Shown here: positions 1-9,540 of the stretch, piece by piece | Numbering within the stretch: position 1 is the first letter of the stretch | How the letters are laid out: every line of letters begins with the position of its first letter | NCBI GenBank assembly: GCA_047967505.1 | Contig: CM106539.1 | Strand: one strand, 5' to 3' | From: Dipteris shenzhenensis | Taxonomy: Eukaryota; Polypodiophyta; Polypodiopsida; Gleicheniales | DNA length: 64,000 bases | Program-made: the position numbers and the translations under genes | Notes under the pieces: generated by a model | Database searches by the model: none | The model's input: the letters and a program-made list of their open reading frames with translations, nothing else | Told to the model about the DNA's origin: nothing

Positions 1-783
1 ATACCAACTTCTCAATCGACCTGCTCATCATGACATATTAAAAAAACTTAGTGTATCTATCACATAAGGTACATAATATAGAAGTAACAACAGATTAATA
101 GAATACTTACGTTTGCACTGAGCCATGAAAGCCTGCAATCGAGTTAACAAACCAACAATAGTTGTCTTCAAGGTTCCAAACCACCAGACTCCAATGTTCC
201 CTACACGAATAATTAAGAACCATTATTATTTAACACAATGTTGCCAGTATAAGATGAAAATAAAGGTTGCCATGATACTTACATCTCATGATATGCCATA
301 AATAGGACTCGCACGCCATGTAAATGTAAAGGCTGTAATAATTTACAAACATCGGCTATTGTCTTTCTGCTATCGCTAAGTATAGGAGAAAGGAGGGAAT
401 CCAACATATACGCACGATTTTGTACGACTCTACCAAATCGTGAGATAACTATACTGCACCAACAAATAAATGAATATTAGCTTATTAGATTTAATCAAAA
501 TAAATGAATATTAGCTTATTAGCTTATTAGATTAAATCAAAATATTGAATTATCAAGTAGAGAAAAATTTTGTATCAAACCTGAGAATGGCCATCATAAC
601 GTTGTTATTGACCTCATTTGAAGCTCTAGAGAGAATTGAAATCTCTTCTCCCCCAAATTCAAGATACTGAGGTCTATGTTGAATCATAACCCTAACATTA
701 AAAGAGCTTCCCAATTCTTTTAATGAAGCCATGTTTGTAGAGTTGAGGTCATCTATCCTCTTTGACTCTTTGATGGCATTCAT
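1..783 (-). pseudogene. C48/Ulp1-like module C, cut by the window edge
   Basis: Exons by eye: 783-581, 453-283, 200-111 and the first 20 bases of a fourth exon at 20-1. The His motif is MEHWSLVVWNLE and the acidic position is again Asn (CWFVNSI). The exon with the catalytic Cys lies beyond the window. The first exon (MNAIKESKRIDDLN... then SSFNVRVMIQHRPQYLEFGGEE) matches the first exons of modules A and B. No intron separates it from module B: the end of B and the start of C overlap by ATGA in different frames, which I read as a frameshift in a fused exon. Confidence 0.55.
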
Positions 784-1781
784 TTTGCAATCAATGATTG
801 CTCGATAAATGCATAGAGATGCAAATCCGTATATGTTGATAGTGTGGTGTCATTTTGCATCTCAAAAATTTGACCAAGTACCAAAAAGCAATTGTAGCCC
901 ACCCTCCATCCACAATTATAGATGTGGCTATTATCTTGATGTGATACCTGACATGTTATATACTCTATTTGTTGTGCCAAGTCACATTGCCGCATTACTA
1001 TGTCGATAGCATCTACTAATTTTCGAGCTGATCTGCATATCAAAACATATAACAACAGTGAATATGTGCATTGCATATCAATCTACATGTCAAGAAGTGA
1101 CAACAAGTGTAGTCTATACTTACTCTAACACATTGCCATGGACGGATGTCATTGAGTTTGCAAAGAAGCACTTCTTCGCAAGGATGTCCACAACTACCAG
1201 ACTCCAATGTGAGCTGCATTATCAATAAAGAATAATTACTATGTTTGAGACAATTCTAGCAATGCAATAGAAAAAACAAGTAGGGTTTGATGCTTACTTC
1301 TCATAATATGCTGTAAAAATAACTCGTGCGTCATTCATAGGAATGTGCTTCAACCACTTGCAAACATTCTCTATGGTTTCTTCTTTGTTGCTAAGCACTT
1401 CCGAAATACGAGGATCGAGCATATATGAAACACTTTGTATATTTTGCGGGAAATTTGCTATAACATTACTATATTAAAAAAAAAAGTATTAGCTTCTTGG
1501 GTTTAATCAAAATAAGCAAAGTATAAAGCCAAGGAAAAGGCTGCATCAAACCTGAGGATGGTTGTAATGACTTTGACATTAACCTCATTCTTAGGATTCA
1601 AGAGGATTGAAATCTCTTCTTCACCAAATTCAAAAAAATGAGGTTGTTGTCGAATTAACAACATAGCAGTGAATGAACTTCCAATCTGCTCCAATAGATT
1701 CATATTTTTATGACTCATCTTATTGAGGGAGTAGTCTACATCGTATTCTTCTTCACTTGCTATGTCCTCCACATCCTCCTT
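780..1781 (-). pseudogene. C48/Ulp1-like module B
   Basis: Exons by eye: 1781-1552, 1468-1298, 1213-1124 and 1032-780. It has the same exon plan as module A. Visible motifs are NSHWSLVVVDIL (His), FFANSM (Asn at the acidic-residue position) and HIYNCGW (Cys). The Gln before the Cys is eight residues upstream instead of six, because two extra residues sit in the loop. Exon 1 carries the conserved SSFTAMLLIRQQPHFFEFGEE segment, present in all three modules, and runs to a donor after the ILR-like end. The last exon ends at a TGA overlapping the start of module C in another frame. The module is open apart from this end. Confidence 0.6.
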
Positions 1782-1801
1782 CTACCATAAAAATATAAAA
1801 A

Positions 1802-2240
1802 AGTTATGCGATGTACACATCCCAAATAAAGGCTTAAACAAGTAGATAAGGTTTCATACATGCTTTCATTAGTGTAAGTCTCTCCTCTGCTTAGAGCAAA
1901 AATTTAAAAAGGTTTCATACACGCTTTCATTAGAGTGAGTCTCTCCTTCTCTTGGATGAAAAATTTAAAAAGTTATGAGATTTACACATCCCAAATAAAA
2001 ATAATGGTTTAAATAATCATAGAAGTATAAAGATAGCATGCTTTCATTAGACAAGTTATGAGATTTACACATCCCAAATAAAATTAATGGTTTAAATAAT
2101 TATAAAAGTATAAAGATAGCATGCTTTCATTAAACTCATTCTCTTCTCCTTTTGGAGTCCTTTTGGAAGAAAATATAAAAAAGTTATGAGATTTATACAT
2201 CCCAATTAAAGGCTGGAACAAGTATACAAGTATAAAGATA
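1802..2240. repeat. Short intronic repeats
   Basis: The intron between modules A and B holds four diverged copies of a unit starting AGTTATGAGATTTACACATCCC, at about 1802, 1971, 2054 and 2182. The middle two are 83 bp apart and nearly identical, followed by a shared AAAGATAGCATGCTTTCATTA. Confidence 0.6.
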
Positions 2241-2251
2241 AGGTTTTATAC

Positions 2252-3364
2252 ATGCTGCAATATAGTCATATTTTCATGTTGTTTCCCAATGGTAGTAATT
2301 AGATGCTGAATACTCTTAGCCCGAAATGCTAGCAGATCAGCTTCTGTATATGATTCCATTTTGACTGGTAACTCCAAATCAAAAATCTCTCTAAGAAACA
2401 ACATGTAGTTGTAGGCGACTCTCCACCCACAGCTGTGTCCATCTTTTTGCTCCACTGGCAGACGTCTTTTGAATTCTACTTGATCTTGTTGCTCCGTGGT
2501 TGTTCTGACAGCAGATACTAGCCGATATGCAACACTGTCCAGCATGACATATGAAATATATTAATATGTCATGATCATAAGATACAAAATAAGAAAGTAT
2601 CAAAAATATGAAGAGAATAATTACCTTGGGGAGTTGGCATGATAGCCTTCTATTGAATTCACAAACCATAAATGGTTTAGTTCAAGGTCCCAGAAGATCA
2701 GACTCCAATGTGAGCTACACGACCAGAATAAAAATGATTATTGTTTTACACAAACTTGCCAAAGAAATAGTAAAAATAAGGTTAGAGTTGATACTTACGC
2801 CTCATGATAAGGCATTAAGATGACTCGCACCCCATCTAAATTCAAAGGGCTTAACTAGGTACAAACATCTTCTATAGTCTTTTGAGGAGAGCTAAGAATA
2901 GAAGAAAGGAGAGCATTGAGCATGTACACACGATGCTGCACTGTACTAGGAAGTTGAGAAATAACTACACTGCACCAAGAAATAAACAAACATTAGCTCA
3001 TAGAATTGATTTGCATTCTGCACTAGGAAACTGATATATAACTGAACTGTGAATAAATAAACAAATGTTAGCTTATTGAAGTAGCAATAAATAAATAAAA
3101 AATAAATAAACATTACCTGAGAATGGCCAAGATAACATTGTCATTAACCTCTTTTAAAGGATTGGAGAGGATTGAAACGTCCTCTCTACCAAAGCTTAAA
3201 TACTGAGGTTCTCGTTTCAAAACGATCTTAACTTGAAATGAGCTCTCCATTTTATCTAATGCAGCTAAATTTGATTTTTCAATCAAATTTAGAGGTGGTT
3301 GCATTGTTGAAGTAGAAGGGAGTGCCTCCGTATTGACTTCATCCATTTCTTCTCCCTCTATTGC
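2252..3364 (-). pseudogene. C48/Ulp1-like module A
   Basis: Four exons by eye: 3364-3117, 2969-2799, 2714-2625 and 2534-about 2252. The module carries the hallmarks of a Ulp1-type cysteine peptidase: His in SHWSLIFWDLE; 17 residues later the position usually held by the catalytic Asp, here Asn in WFVNSI; and the nucleophile Cys in QKDGHSCGW, with the oxyanion Gln six residues before it, the family's usual spacing. The second exon has an in-frame TAG between EDVCT and LSPLNL, where module C reads through with VCKLLQPL. Module A can therefore not be translated intact from this copy. Its last exon is followed by an intron leading to module B. Confidence 0.6.
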
Positions 3365-3456
3365 CTGTAAACAAATATGAGAGATTAGATTCATTATCTT
3401 TAAATTTAAATCTTATTTAAAAAATTGTATTTAGTTGAGAAATAGAGAGTCCATAC

Positions 3457-4979
3457 CGCTAAGTATTGTCGTAGTGGCCTTTTTTCATAACCCTGCAAGC
3501 CATAATTATCAAAGAGGGCATCATCATATTTGTCTTCATCCACCAACCTCTCTGTGAATGGGTCATGTAAGTCCATCTTTTCATCATCAACAACTGGGAC
3601 ATTATGATCTTCAAGGTAATCATCCATGTCATCGGTGTCCTTGTGGTCTATCTCTTTTTCATAGCCTGTGGTTAGATCTGCTTGAAGCTGGAAATAGGCC
3701 ATGAAATGCTTATTTTCAATAATATTGGTGGAGTTGCCTTTTCTTAGGAGATCCTCAAATAAATATCCCATCCTGCACAAGGTGACCTCCCAACCTGCCG
3801 GCAGCAAATTCTCCATCATGGTAAGCAAGAGACTCCCACTTTTTGCAGGACTTCCATAGTTGTTTTTTTGATAATGTATGGACCTAGGAATATCTTGCTC
3901 TTCTAGCATCAATCTCAAATTATTTGAATTCCCTCTTATGTTCTTTTGTAAGGAGTGATCAGGGTTGGGACTCCGCATACACAGAAAGAATGATTCAAGA
4001 GTTTGAATCGCTATGCCACATTCTCTCTTGCCTCTCTTTGCTGCATAAACACCACTATAGATCTTCAAATCTGATGAATATGCTCGCTCTTGAGTACCTG
4101 CATGGCTTCTTTGTCTTTTTTATCAACAAATATGACAATGTTACAAATCGCCACTTTTCTAATGGTGGTATATACTATTCTATCAATGAAGCTATGGATA
4201 TCATCGCTAGAAACTTCATTGATAAAGAATAGTTGTGGCTTATCCCATGCTGACTCATTCTTAAAGAAGTCATCTTCTGAGACTCCCCTGAAGTTGACAA
4301 GCTTTCCAGACTCTGCCGTAACCTCTACATTGAATTGAAAGCTTTGGTGCATATCTGTCGGCATTCTTATCTCGCTGATTAATCTTTCCACATATGCAAC
4401 CACCTGTTGTGCGATCTCTTTTCTCATATAAGAGGTTACTATTTCCGACCCATCTTCATCCTTTTTAATCCACCTATTTGCCCATAGCTTTACCTTGGGT
4501 GTTGACAAAGAAGCTATATGCTTCACCACATTATAGTCAATGTTACAATGAGTAAGTGGAATTTGTTTCTCTGATAGCAAATACTTGATGGCACTATGCA
4601 CTGCATCACGCCTCACCTGTACATTGATGCATTCTTCCATGCAGTGGTCTTTGTCTTTTTTTCCAAAAAACCATTCTTTCTTTAAAATTTTTTGTGCTGC
4701 CATGGATGCATACTTATCAGGTAAGTACTTTACAGGCCTCCACATCCTTGCCGTCAACTCCTTCTTATCCATTACCTTTGACTTGCCGGAGATAAACAAA
4801 GGAGCTTCATAGGTCAACTGTCCACGCTCACAAGCAATGCACGTTTCAAGCATCTCATTGAACACTTCAACAGGACGAAATATGATAGAAGTGTAGTCGG
4901 CATATCTGTCCCTCACCACCTTGAGGCTTGTCATACTTTCTTCCCGCTCTTGGGTTCCCCTAGGCACAACTGCACTCAA
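3457..4979 (-). pseudogene. Central part of the C48-module gene, unrecognised, one frameshift
   Basis: Two overlapping frames (4979-4065 and 4068-3457) meet at a one-base shift at 4068 and read as one protein of about 510 residues. Visible features are a stretch with WRPVKYLPDKYASMAAQKIL, a predicted alpha/beta segment (VAICNIVIFVDKKDKEAMQ) directly before the shift, then RECGIAIQTLESFFLCM and an acidic tail rich in Asp. The exon ends at a clear donor (GCG|GTATGG, exon end 3457) that joins in frame to the first exon of module A. The acidic linker looks like a spacer between the N-terminal domain and the peptidase modules. The family is unknown to me. Confidence 0.5.
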
Positions 4980-5068
4980 AGAAGTATAAAAGTTTGTGAG
5001 TGTGTCGGCATCTGCTTTTGTGACCTTTCACTTCAAATCAGGATTTGGAGAACCAAATGTTGTCCATA

Positions 5069-5788
5069 TCACCCTTGCCTTCTGTAAGACCTCTGATGTT
5101 GAGGATATCTTACGCTTTCCATGGACATAATGTGATTAAGTCTTTCGGACTCAATCAAATACTTAATCTCATGCTTGAATATACAGATCGTTGCAGGATA
5201 ATAATGGAATGAGCTTATCTTTACAAATTGTTCTGGAGTGAGTCTTTTGCCCTCCTTTGCTTCCCTTGCGATCTGATTACAAGCATAAGCCCAATGTTGA
5301 CCATCAATGGGCTGGAATCTGCAATGAAGGAGAAATTCCTTCTTGACTTCCTTTAGCATATTCTCTCCTTGTGCCTCTTCGCCTTGTTCATGTGGAATAT
5401 TTTTTAGAGTGTTTTTAAAGAATTGACTGAAGATCTCCTCGAAATGTGTAGGCCGTGTAAATGTTATTTGATCCAGAAAACTATTTTTGGTTGGACAAAA
5501 CATTATTGGGCGCAAGACCACATTACTTGCCACAGGTTTCTTACCATCTCTCAAAGCCTCGTATATTTGCATTGCATAGGATATATCAAGGCTTCGGCTA
5601 TTAGTAAACAGAGCTGCAGCTTCCACATCTTTGGCATTCACAAACCACATCCTTTGACCCCAGATATATCCCACATCATCATCTGTAACTTCTTCATTAA
5701 GTCGCAAATTAAGATTTTTGATTGATGTGAGTTCATCTTGATCATCTTCAGCCTCGGATTCTGAGTCTTCTTCATCTTTCTCTTTTTT
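5069..5788 (-). pseudogene. Middle part of the C48-module gene, unrecognised
   Basis: Coding potential resumes in the same frame after the in-frame TAA near 5788 with an acidic stretch (KDEEDSESEAEDDQDE) and then a globular-looking region containing RMWFVNAKDVEAAALF and DGQHWAYACNQIAREAKEG. The nominal stop is at 5069, but from about 5120 the protein-like sequence (GKRKISSTSEVLQKARVIW) lies in another frame, so a frameshift is likely. Another in-frame stop sits near 5010 before the next segment. No ATG fits as an independent start, so I treat this as the interior of a longer broken gene. Confidence 0.5.
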
Positions 5789-5890
5789 TTATCGTTTTTC
5801 ATCCACATTATCTTTCTCTACAGTGGGACGATGTCTTTTCTTACTGCTTGGAACCGTGGCTCTGGCAGTACTAGCCTTTTGCATTTCACG

Positions 5891-6667
5891 TCATGGTTTG
5901 CTAGCAAGAGCTTCTAGCATAACTGCAGTGGATCGACCTTGATCTTCTTCAATTTTTGCTAATTCCCGTGCACTCAAGGCTTGTTTTTCATCATCCTTAG
6001 TTACATCCACCATTTCTGGCTCTAGAAGTTTGCGCTCATGTTCTACAGGTTTGTGATAGTGTGCCTGTTCTTCTTGTCCCTGCATTGAAGTCTGAGCTTT
6101 TTGATCTCCTTCATGTGAGGATTCTTGCATATGGAGAGCATATTCTGCATCCTGAAAGTATTCAAACATTATCTTTACATGCATCCTTTTTGCCACCACA
6201 CTAGGAAATTGCTCCCAAGTATATGAAAGAGTCTCCAATGCCCTTTGCAGCTCTGGAAACTTTGATGGTTGAGGAGGAGGCATCACAAAGGTCTTTGCGT
6301 CTCTCCTTGACACAATAAAATGCATACCGCCAACTTCAAGATCTGAACTCTTTGTTAAAATATCCACAAAGGTGTCTTTTCGCTGAATTATTATGCCTAC
6401 TACAAGGCTTGAAGTCATATCTTTTTTGAAGAAAGTAGCATCCCATGGATCTTCAACACCATTGAACTCCCTTTTTGACATAAGTAGAAAGAGTCTCTTT
6501 TCCTTTTGATGAAGAAACCAAGCTCTTCTACCCATGTGATATCGAGTCCACCTACCAAAGCCATTGGGGCTATAGTCCTTTCCTTTGAAATTCAAAGTGA
6601 CATCAGAAACCCATTCTCTGATCTCAGAGTCATCTAGCATAGCCATCACATTAGCTGATTGCTCCAT
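5891..6667 (-). pseudogene. N-terminal exon of the C48-module gene, unrecognised domain
   Basis: An open frame of about 258 codons starts at an ATG that lies just after a good acceptor (TTGTAG, about 6672), so an untranslated exon probably precedes it. An upstream in-frame extension to 6760 would be hydrophobic and lies on the intron side, so I reject it. The protein begins MEQSANVMAMLDDSEI, has aromatic-rich stretches (GFGRWTRYHMGRRAWFLHQ) and turns highly charged near its end. The frame ends at TGA 5891-5893, but similar charged, KR-rich sequence continues in the same frame to a second stop near 5788. The TGA is therefore likely a nonsense mutation. I cannot name a family. Confidence 0.5.
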
Positions 6668-6719
6668 AATCCTACAAGAAAAGATAATGAAGAATTTAGA
6701 TACATACAAGTAAAGTACA

Positions 6720-7205
6720 ATATACAACCCTTGATACAATAAATGTGGAAAATAGCCCAAAAGGCTTTACAAGGCTTCATATGGCAATAAATGTGGGAAA
6801 TAGCCTAAAAGGCTTTACAAGGCTTAAATATTTGTACAAATGTAAAAGAATTAGCCAATAAAGCTTTACAAGTAATATAAAATGTCGTCTAGTGATAAAG
6901 CTTCAATCTTCGTGAAGATTCATGTAATCTGTCCATCCATTGATATTTGAGCACTGATACCCAACTGGTGCAATCTATCCACTAAAAACTGTTCCACTGA
7001 TATCCACTTATGCAGCCCACATGATATCCACTGATGCATCCCACTGATACTCGTTAATTAGTGAATGGTCGGGATGGTCGGGTTTATTACAAGGCGCTTC
7101 ATATGACAATAAATGTAAAAAATAGCATAAAAGGCTTTACAAGGATTTTTATGACAATAAATGAGCTTAAATATTTATACAAATGCAATAAAAATAACCA
7201 ATAAT
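6720..7205. repeat. Diverged repeat around AAGGCTTTACAAGG
   Basis: A segment with AATAAATGTGG..AATAGCCTAAAAGGCTTTACAAGGCTT occurs near 6720-6800, again at 6785-6870, and again at 7085-7200. A related sequence lies in inverted orientation at 28140-28220. No coding potential is visible. Confidence 0.6.
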
Positions 7206-7335
7206 CATCAAGCTCCAATATGTCCCATGACATGTAATCTGTCCACTGATATATGCAATGTGTCCACTGATATCTGCTCATGCAATCTGTCCACTGATAT
7301 CTGCTCATGCAATTTGCCCACTGATAAACTTCTTG
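6950..7335. repeat. Minisatellite with CCACTGATAT units
   Basis: Irregular repeats of CCACTGATATCCACT.. near 6950-7060 become a regular 27-bp tandem (CTGTCCACTGATATCTGC plus TCATGCAAT) at about 7230-7325. The open frames seen here are by-products of the repeat. Confidence 0.65.
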
Positions 7336-7349
7336 GTAAATGGTAAAAG

Positions 7350-7600
7350 GTCTTATTTAATAGCATGTTATGAGTGTTAAACCGCATGTGAGCGAAGGGA
7401 CTGACAACGATTAGGAACTAGCTAGAAAATTTGAGCATGGCTTCGATTGGCAACTTGGAGAATTGTCTCTCCTCTAAGGCAATCTAATTTATGCTAAACT
7501 ATGCTAAACCAACCGTCGAAGCGAAGAAAAGCAATAAATAATTTCTTTTTCTGTGTTCATTTTAATGTGCTGGGGTTTAAGAGGCTTAAATATGCAAAAG
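7350..7600. repeat. Dispersed repeat, inverted copy at 27.87-28.06 kb
   Basis: The stretch with GATTAGGAACTAGCTAGAAA, TTGAGCATGGCTTCGATTGG and CTCTCCTCTAAGG matches the reverse complement of 27870-28060, with many substitutions. Noncoding. Confidence 0.55.
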
Positions 7601-7757
7601 AAGGGGTTGTGATGTAGAGGCTAAACCTGCATGTGATATAAATAAAGAACAAGTATCTAAAGAAAAGTTAACATTTTTCAATTTAAAAGATGAATATATA
7701 TAAAAACATTATCTCACCTTCAAAACAAACCATAAATTCACTCTTTTATAATTTTTT

Positions 7758-7800
7758 AAAAGTATAATATAAAAGATGTAAATATATAAAACTCTCTTTA

Positions 7801-7842
<42 letters not shown>

Positions 7843-8430
7843 CTAAATCTCTTTGTAGCCATAGTCAAGACACCTCATTCTCTCTCTTAATCTCTCTCTC
7901 TCTCTCTCTATAACTCTTAAGTATTTTTCTCTCTATCCTTATCCCACTTATTCTCTCTCTCCCTCTCCCTCCCTCTAGCAGAGAAGTTTCATTCCTCTCT
8001 CTCTCTCCCTCTCTCTCCCTCTCTCTCTTTCTCTCTCCCTCTCTCTCTTTCTCTCTCTCTCCCTCTCTCTCCCTACTCTCTCCCTCCCTCAAGCAGCCAC
8101 GGTCCCCAAGAGACCCGCTTCTCTCTCTTAATCTCTCTCCCCCTCTCTCCTCTCTCTTTCTTTCCCTCCCTACTCTTCTCTCTCATTTAAAAATATAATA
8201 TAAAAGATGTAAATATATAAAACTCTCTTTACTTTCTCTCTCTCTCTCTCTCCTCCTAAATCTCTTTGTAGCCATAGTCAAGACACCTCATTCTCTCTCT
8301 TAATCTCTCTCTCTCTCTCTTTGACAACTCTTAAGTATTTTTCTCTCTATCCTCATCCCACTTATTCTCTCTCTCCCTCTCCCTCCCTCTAGCACAGAAG
8401 TTTCATTCCTCTCTCTCTCTCTCTCTCTCT

Positions 8431-8471
<41 letters not shown>

Positions 8472-8900
8472 CCTAAGTCTCCCTCTTCTCTTCTCTCTCT
8501 CTCTCTCTTTTCCTCTCTCCTCTCGCCACGTTTCATTCCCATAAACATCTCTCTCTCTCTCTCCCTCTCTCTCTTTCTCTCTCTCCCTCTCTCTCTTTCT
8601 CTCTCCCTCTCTCTCCCTACTCTCTCCCTCCCTCAAGTAGCCACAGCCCCCAAGAGACCCGCTTCTCTCTCTTAATCTCTCTCCCCCTCTCTCCTCTCTC
8701 TTTACCCGCTTCTCTCTCTTAATCTCTCTCCGCCTCTCTCCTCTCTCTTTCGTTCCCTCCCTACTCTTCTCTCTCATTTAAGGAGCCCCTCTTCTCTGTG
8801 TGAATCTCTCTCTCTCTCTCCCTCTCTCCCTCTCCTCTCTCATTTAAGGAGCCCCTCTTCTCTCTCTTAATTTCTCTCTTTTCCTCCCTCCCTATTCTCC
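7758..8900. repeat. CT-rich microsatellite tract with an internal duplication
   Basis: Long (CT)n runs alternate with short unique words. The block starting ATATAAAAGATGTAAATATA at about 7767 is repeated from about 8195, including CCTCCTAAATCTCTTTGTAG and AAGACACCTCATTCTC, so about 430 bp was tandemly duplicated. The Arg-Glu-rich frames on the minus strand are low-complexity artefacts. Confidence 0.8.
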
Positions 8901-9540
8901 CATTTCTCAAATTTACAAACTCAAATATAAATAAAAAACTAATTAAAATAGAACTCAAAATCTCAAATAAGAAACTAATTTAAAAAGAATTGTAATGCCT
9001 TCTAAAAGACCACCCTCCTCAAAAACTTTAAGAATAAACTAATTGAAAAAGAATTATCAGTAAAGAAAAAGAATTACAATACGAATTTTAAGAAATAGAA
9101 CTCAAAAACCTTAACAAGAAACTAATTGAAAAGAATTGTAAGTGAAAAAATAGAATTACAAGACGAATAAAAAAGAATGCAAGTACCTGGAAAAAGTGAA
9201 AAAAGTAAGGCTCGGCTTATCCTTTCTCTTCCGCTCTTGGTTGCTTCAATGAAATGAGGAGAGAGTTAAAACTAGTCCACTCCTACGCATAAATTTGAAT
9301 TTTCAAAAAAGAGAGGGAAATTTGAATTCATTATAAATTTGAATTCAAATTTGTGTTCAACATTCTTCTTATACTTTCTTCTCATACGTTCCTTTTGAAT
9401 TCAAATTTATGTTCAACATTCTTCTTGATACTTTCTTCAACATTCTTCTCGATTCTCGTAAGTCCTTTTCATTCTTCTCGTAAGTCCTTTTCATTCTTCT
9501 CGTAAGTCAAATCTTATTTTTCGTTCTTGCTTGTGATAGT
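8901..9540. other. AT-rich spacer with short repeats
   Basis: No gene is visible. The segment holds AACTAATTNAAAAAGAATT repeats (8935-9150), a block at 9180-9270 that resembles 11905-12015, and a 22-bp tandem (CATTCTTCTCGTAAGTCCTT) at about 9440-9515. Confidence 0.5.

Larger units (their letters stand above)
1..6667 (-). pseudogene. Large multi-exon gene with three tandem C48/Ulp1-like peptidase modules, decayed
   Basis: This entry covers the whole locus; its parts are listed separately. On the minus strand a continuous coding trend runs from an ATG at 6667 to the left edge. An unrecognised, lysine- and acid-rich N-terminal part (6667-3457) is spliced to three successive copies of a cysteine-peptidase-like module. 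Every module has four exons with the same intron positions and phases, and all introns start GT and end AG. The N-terminal part is broken by stops near 5891 and 5788, a frameshift near 5120, a stop near 5010 and a frameshift at 4068; module A has a further stop. Ulp1-like peptidases often travel with plant DNA transposons such as MULEs and KDZ-type elements, so a transposon origin is my inference. A degenerate host gene is the alternative. I do not recognise the N-terminal family. Confidence 0.6.

Noticed and set aside
770-790. ATGA overlap as a bacterial-type translational coupling
   Set aside because: The locus has spliceosomal introns; a frameshift in a fused exon explains it better.
7865-8958. 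Arg-Glu repeat proteins on the minus strand
   Set aside because: Translations of (GA)n microsatellite.
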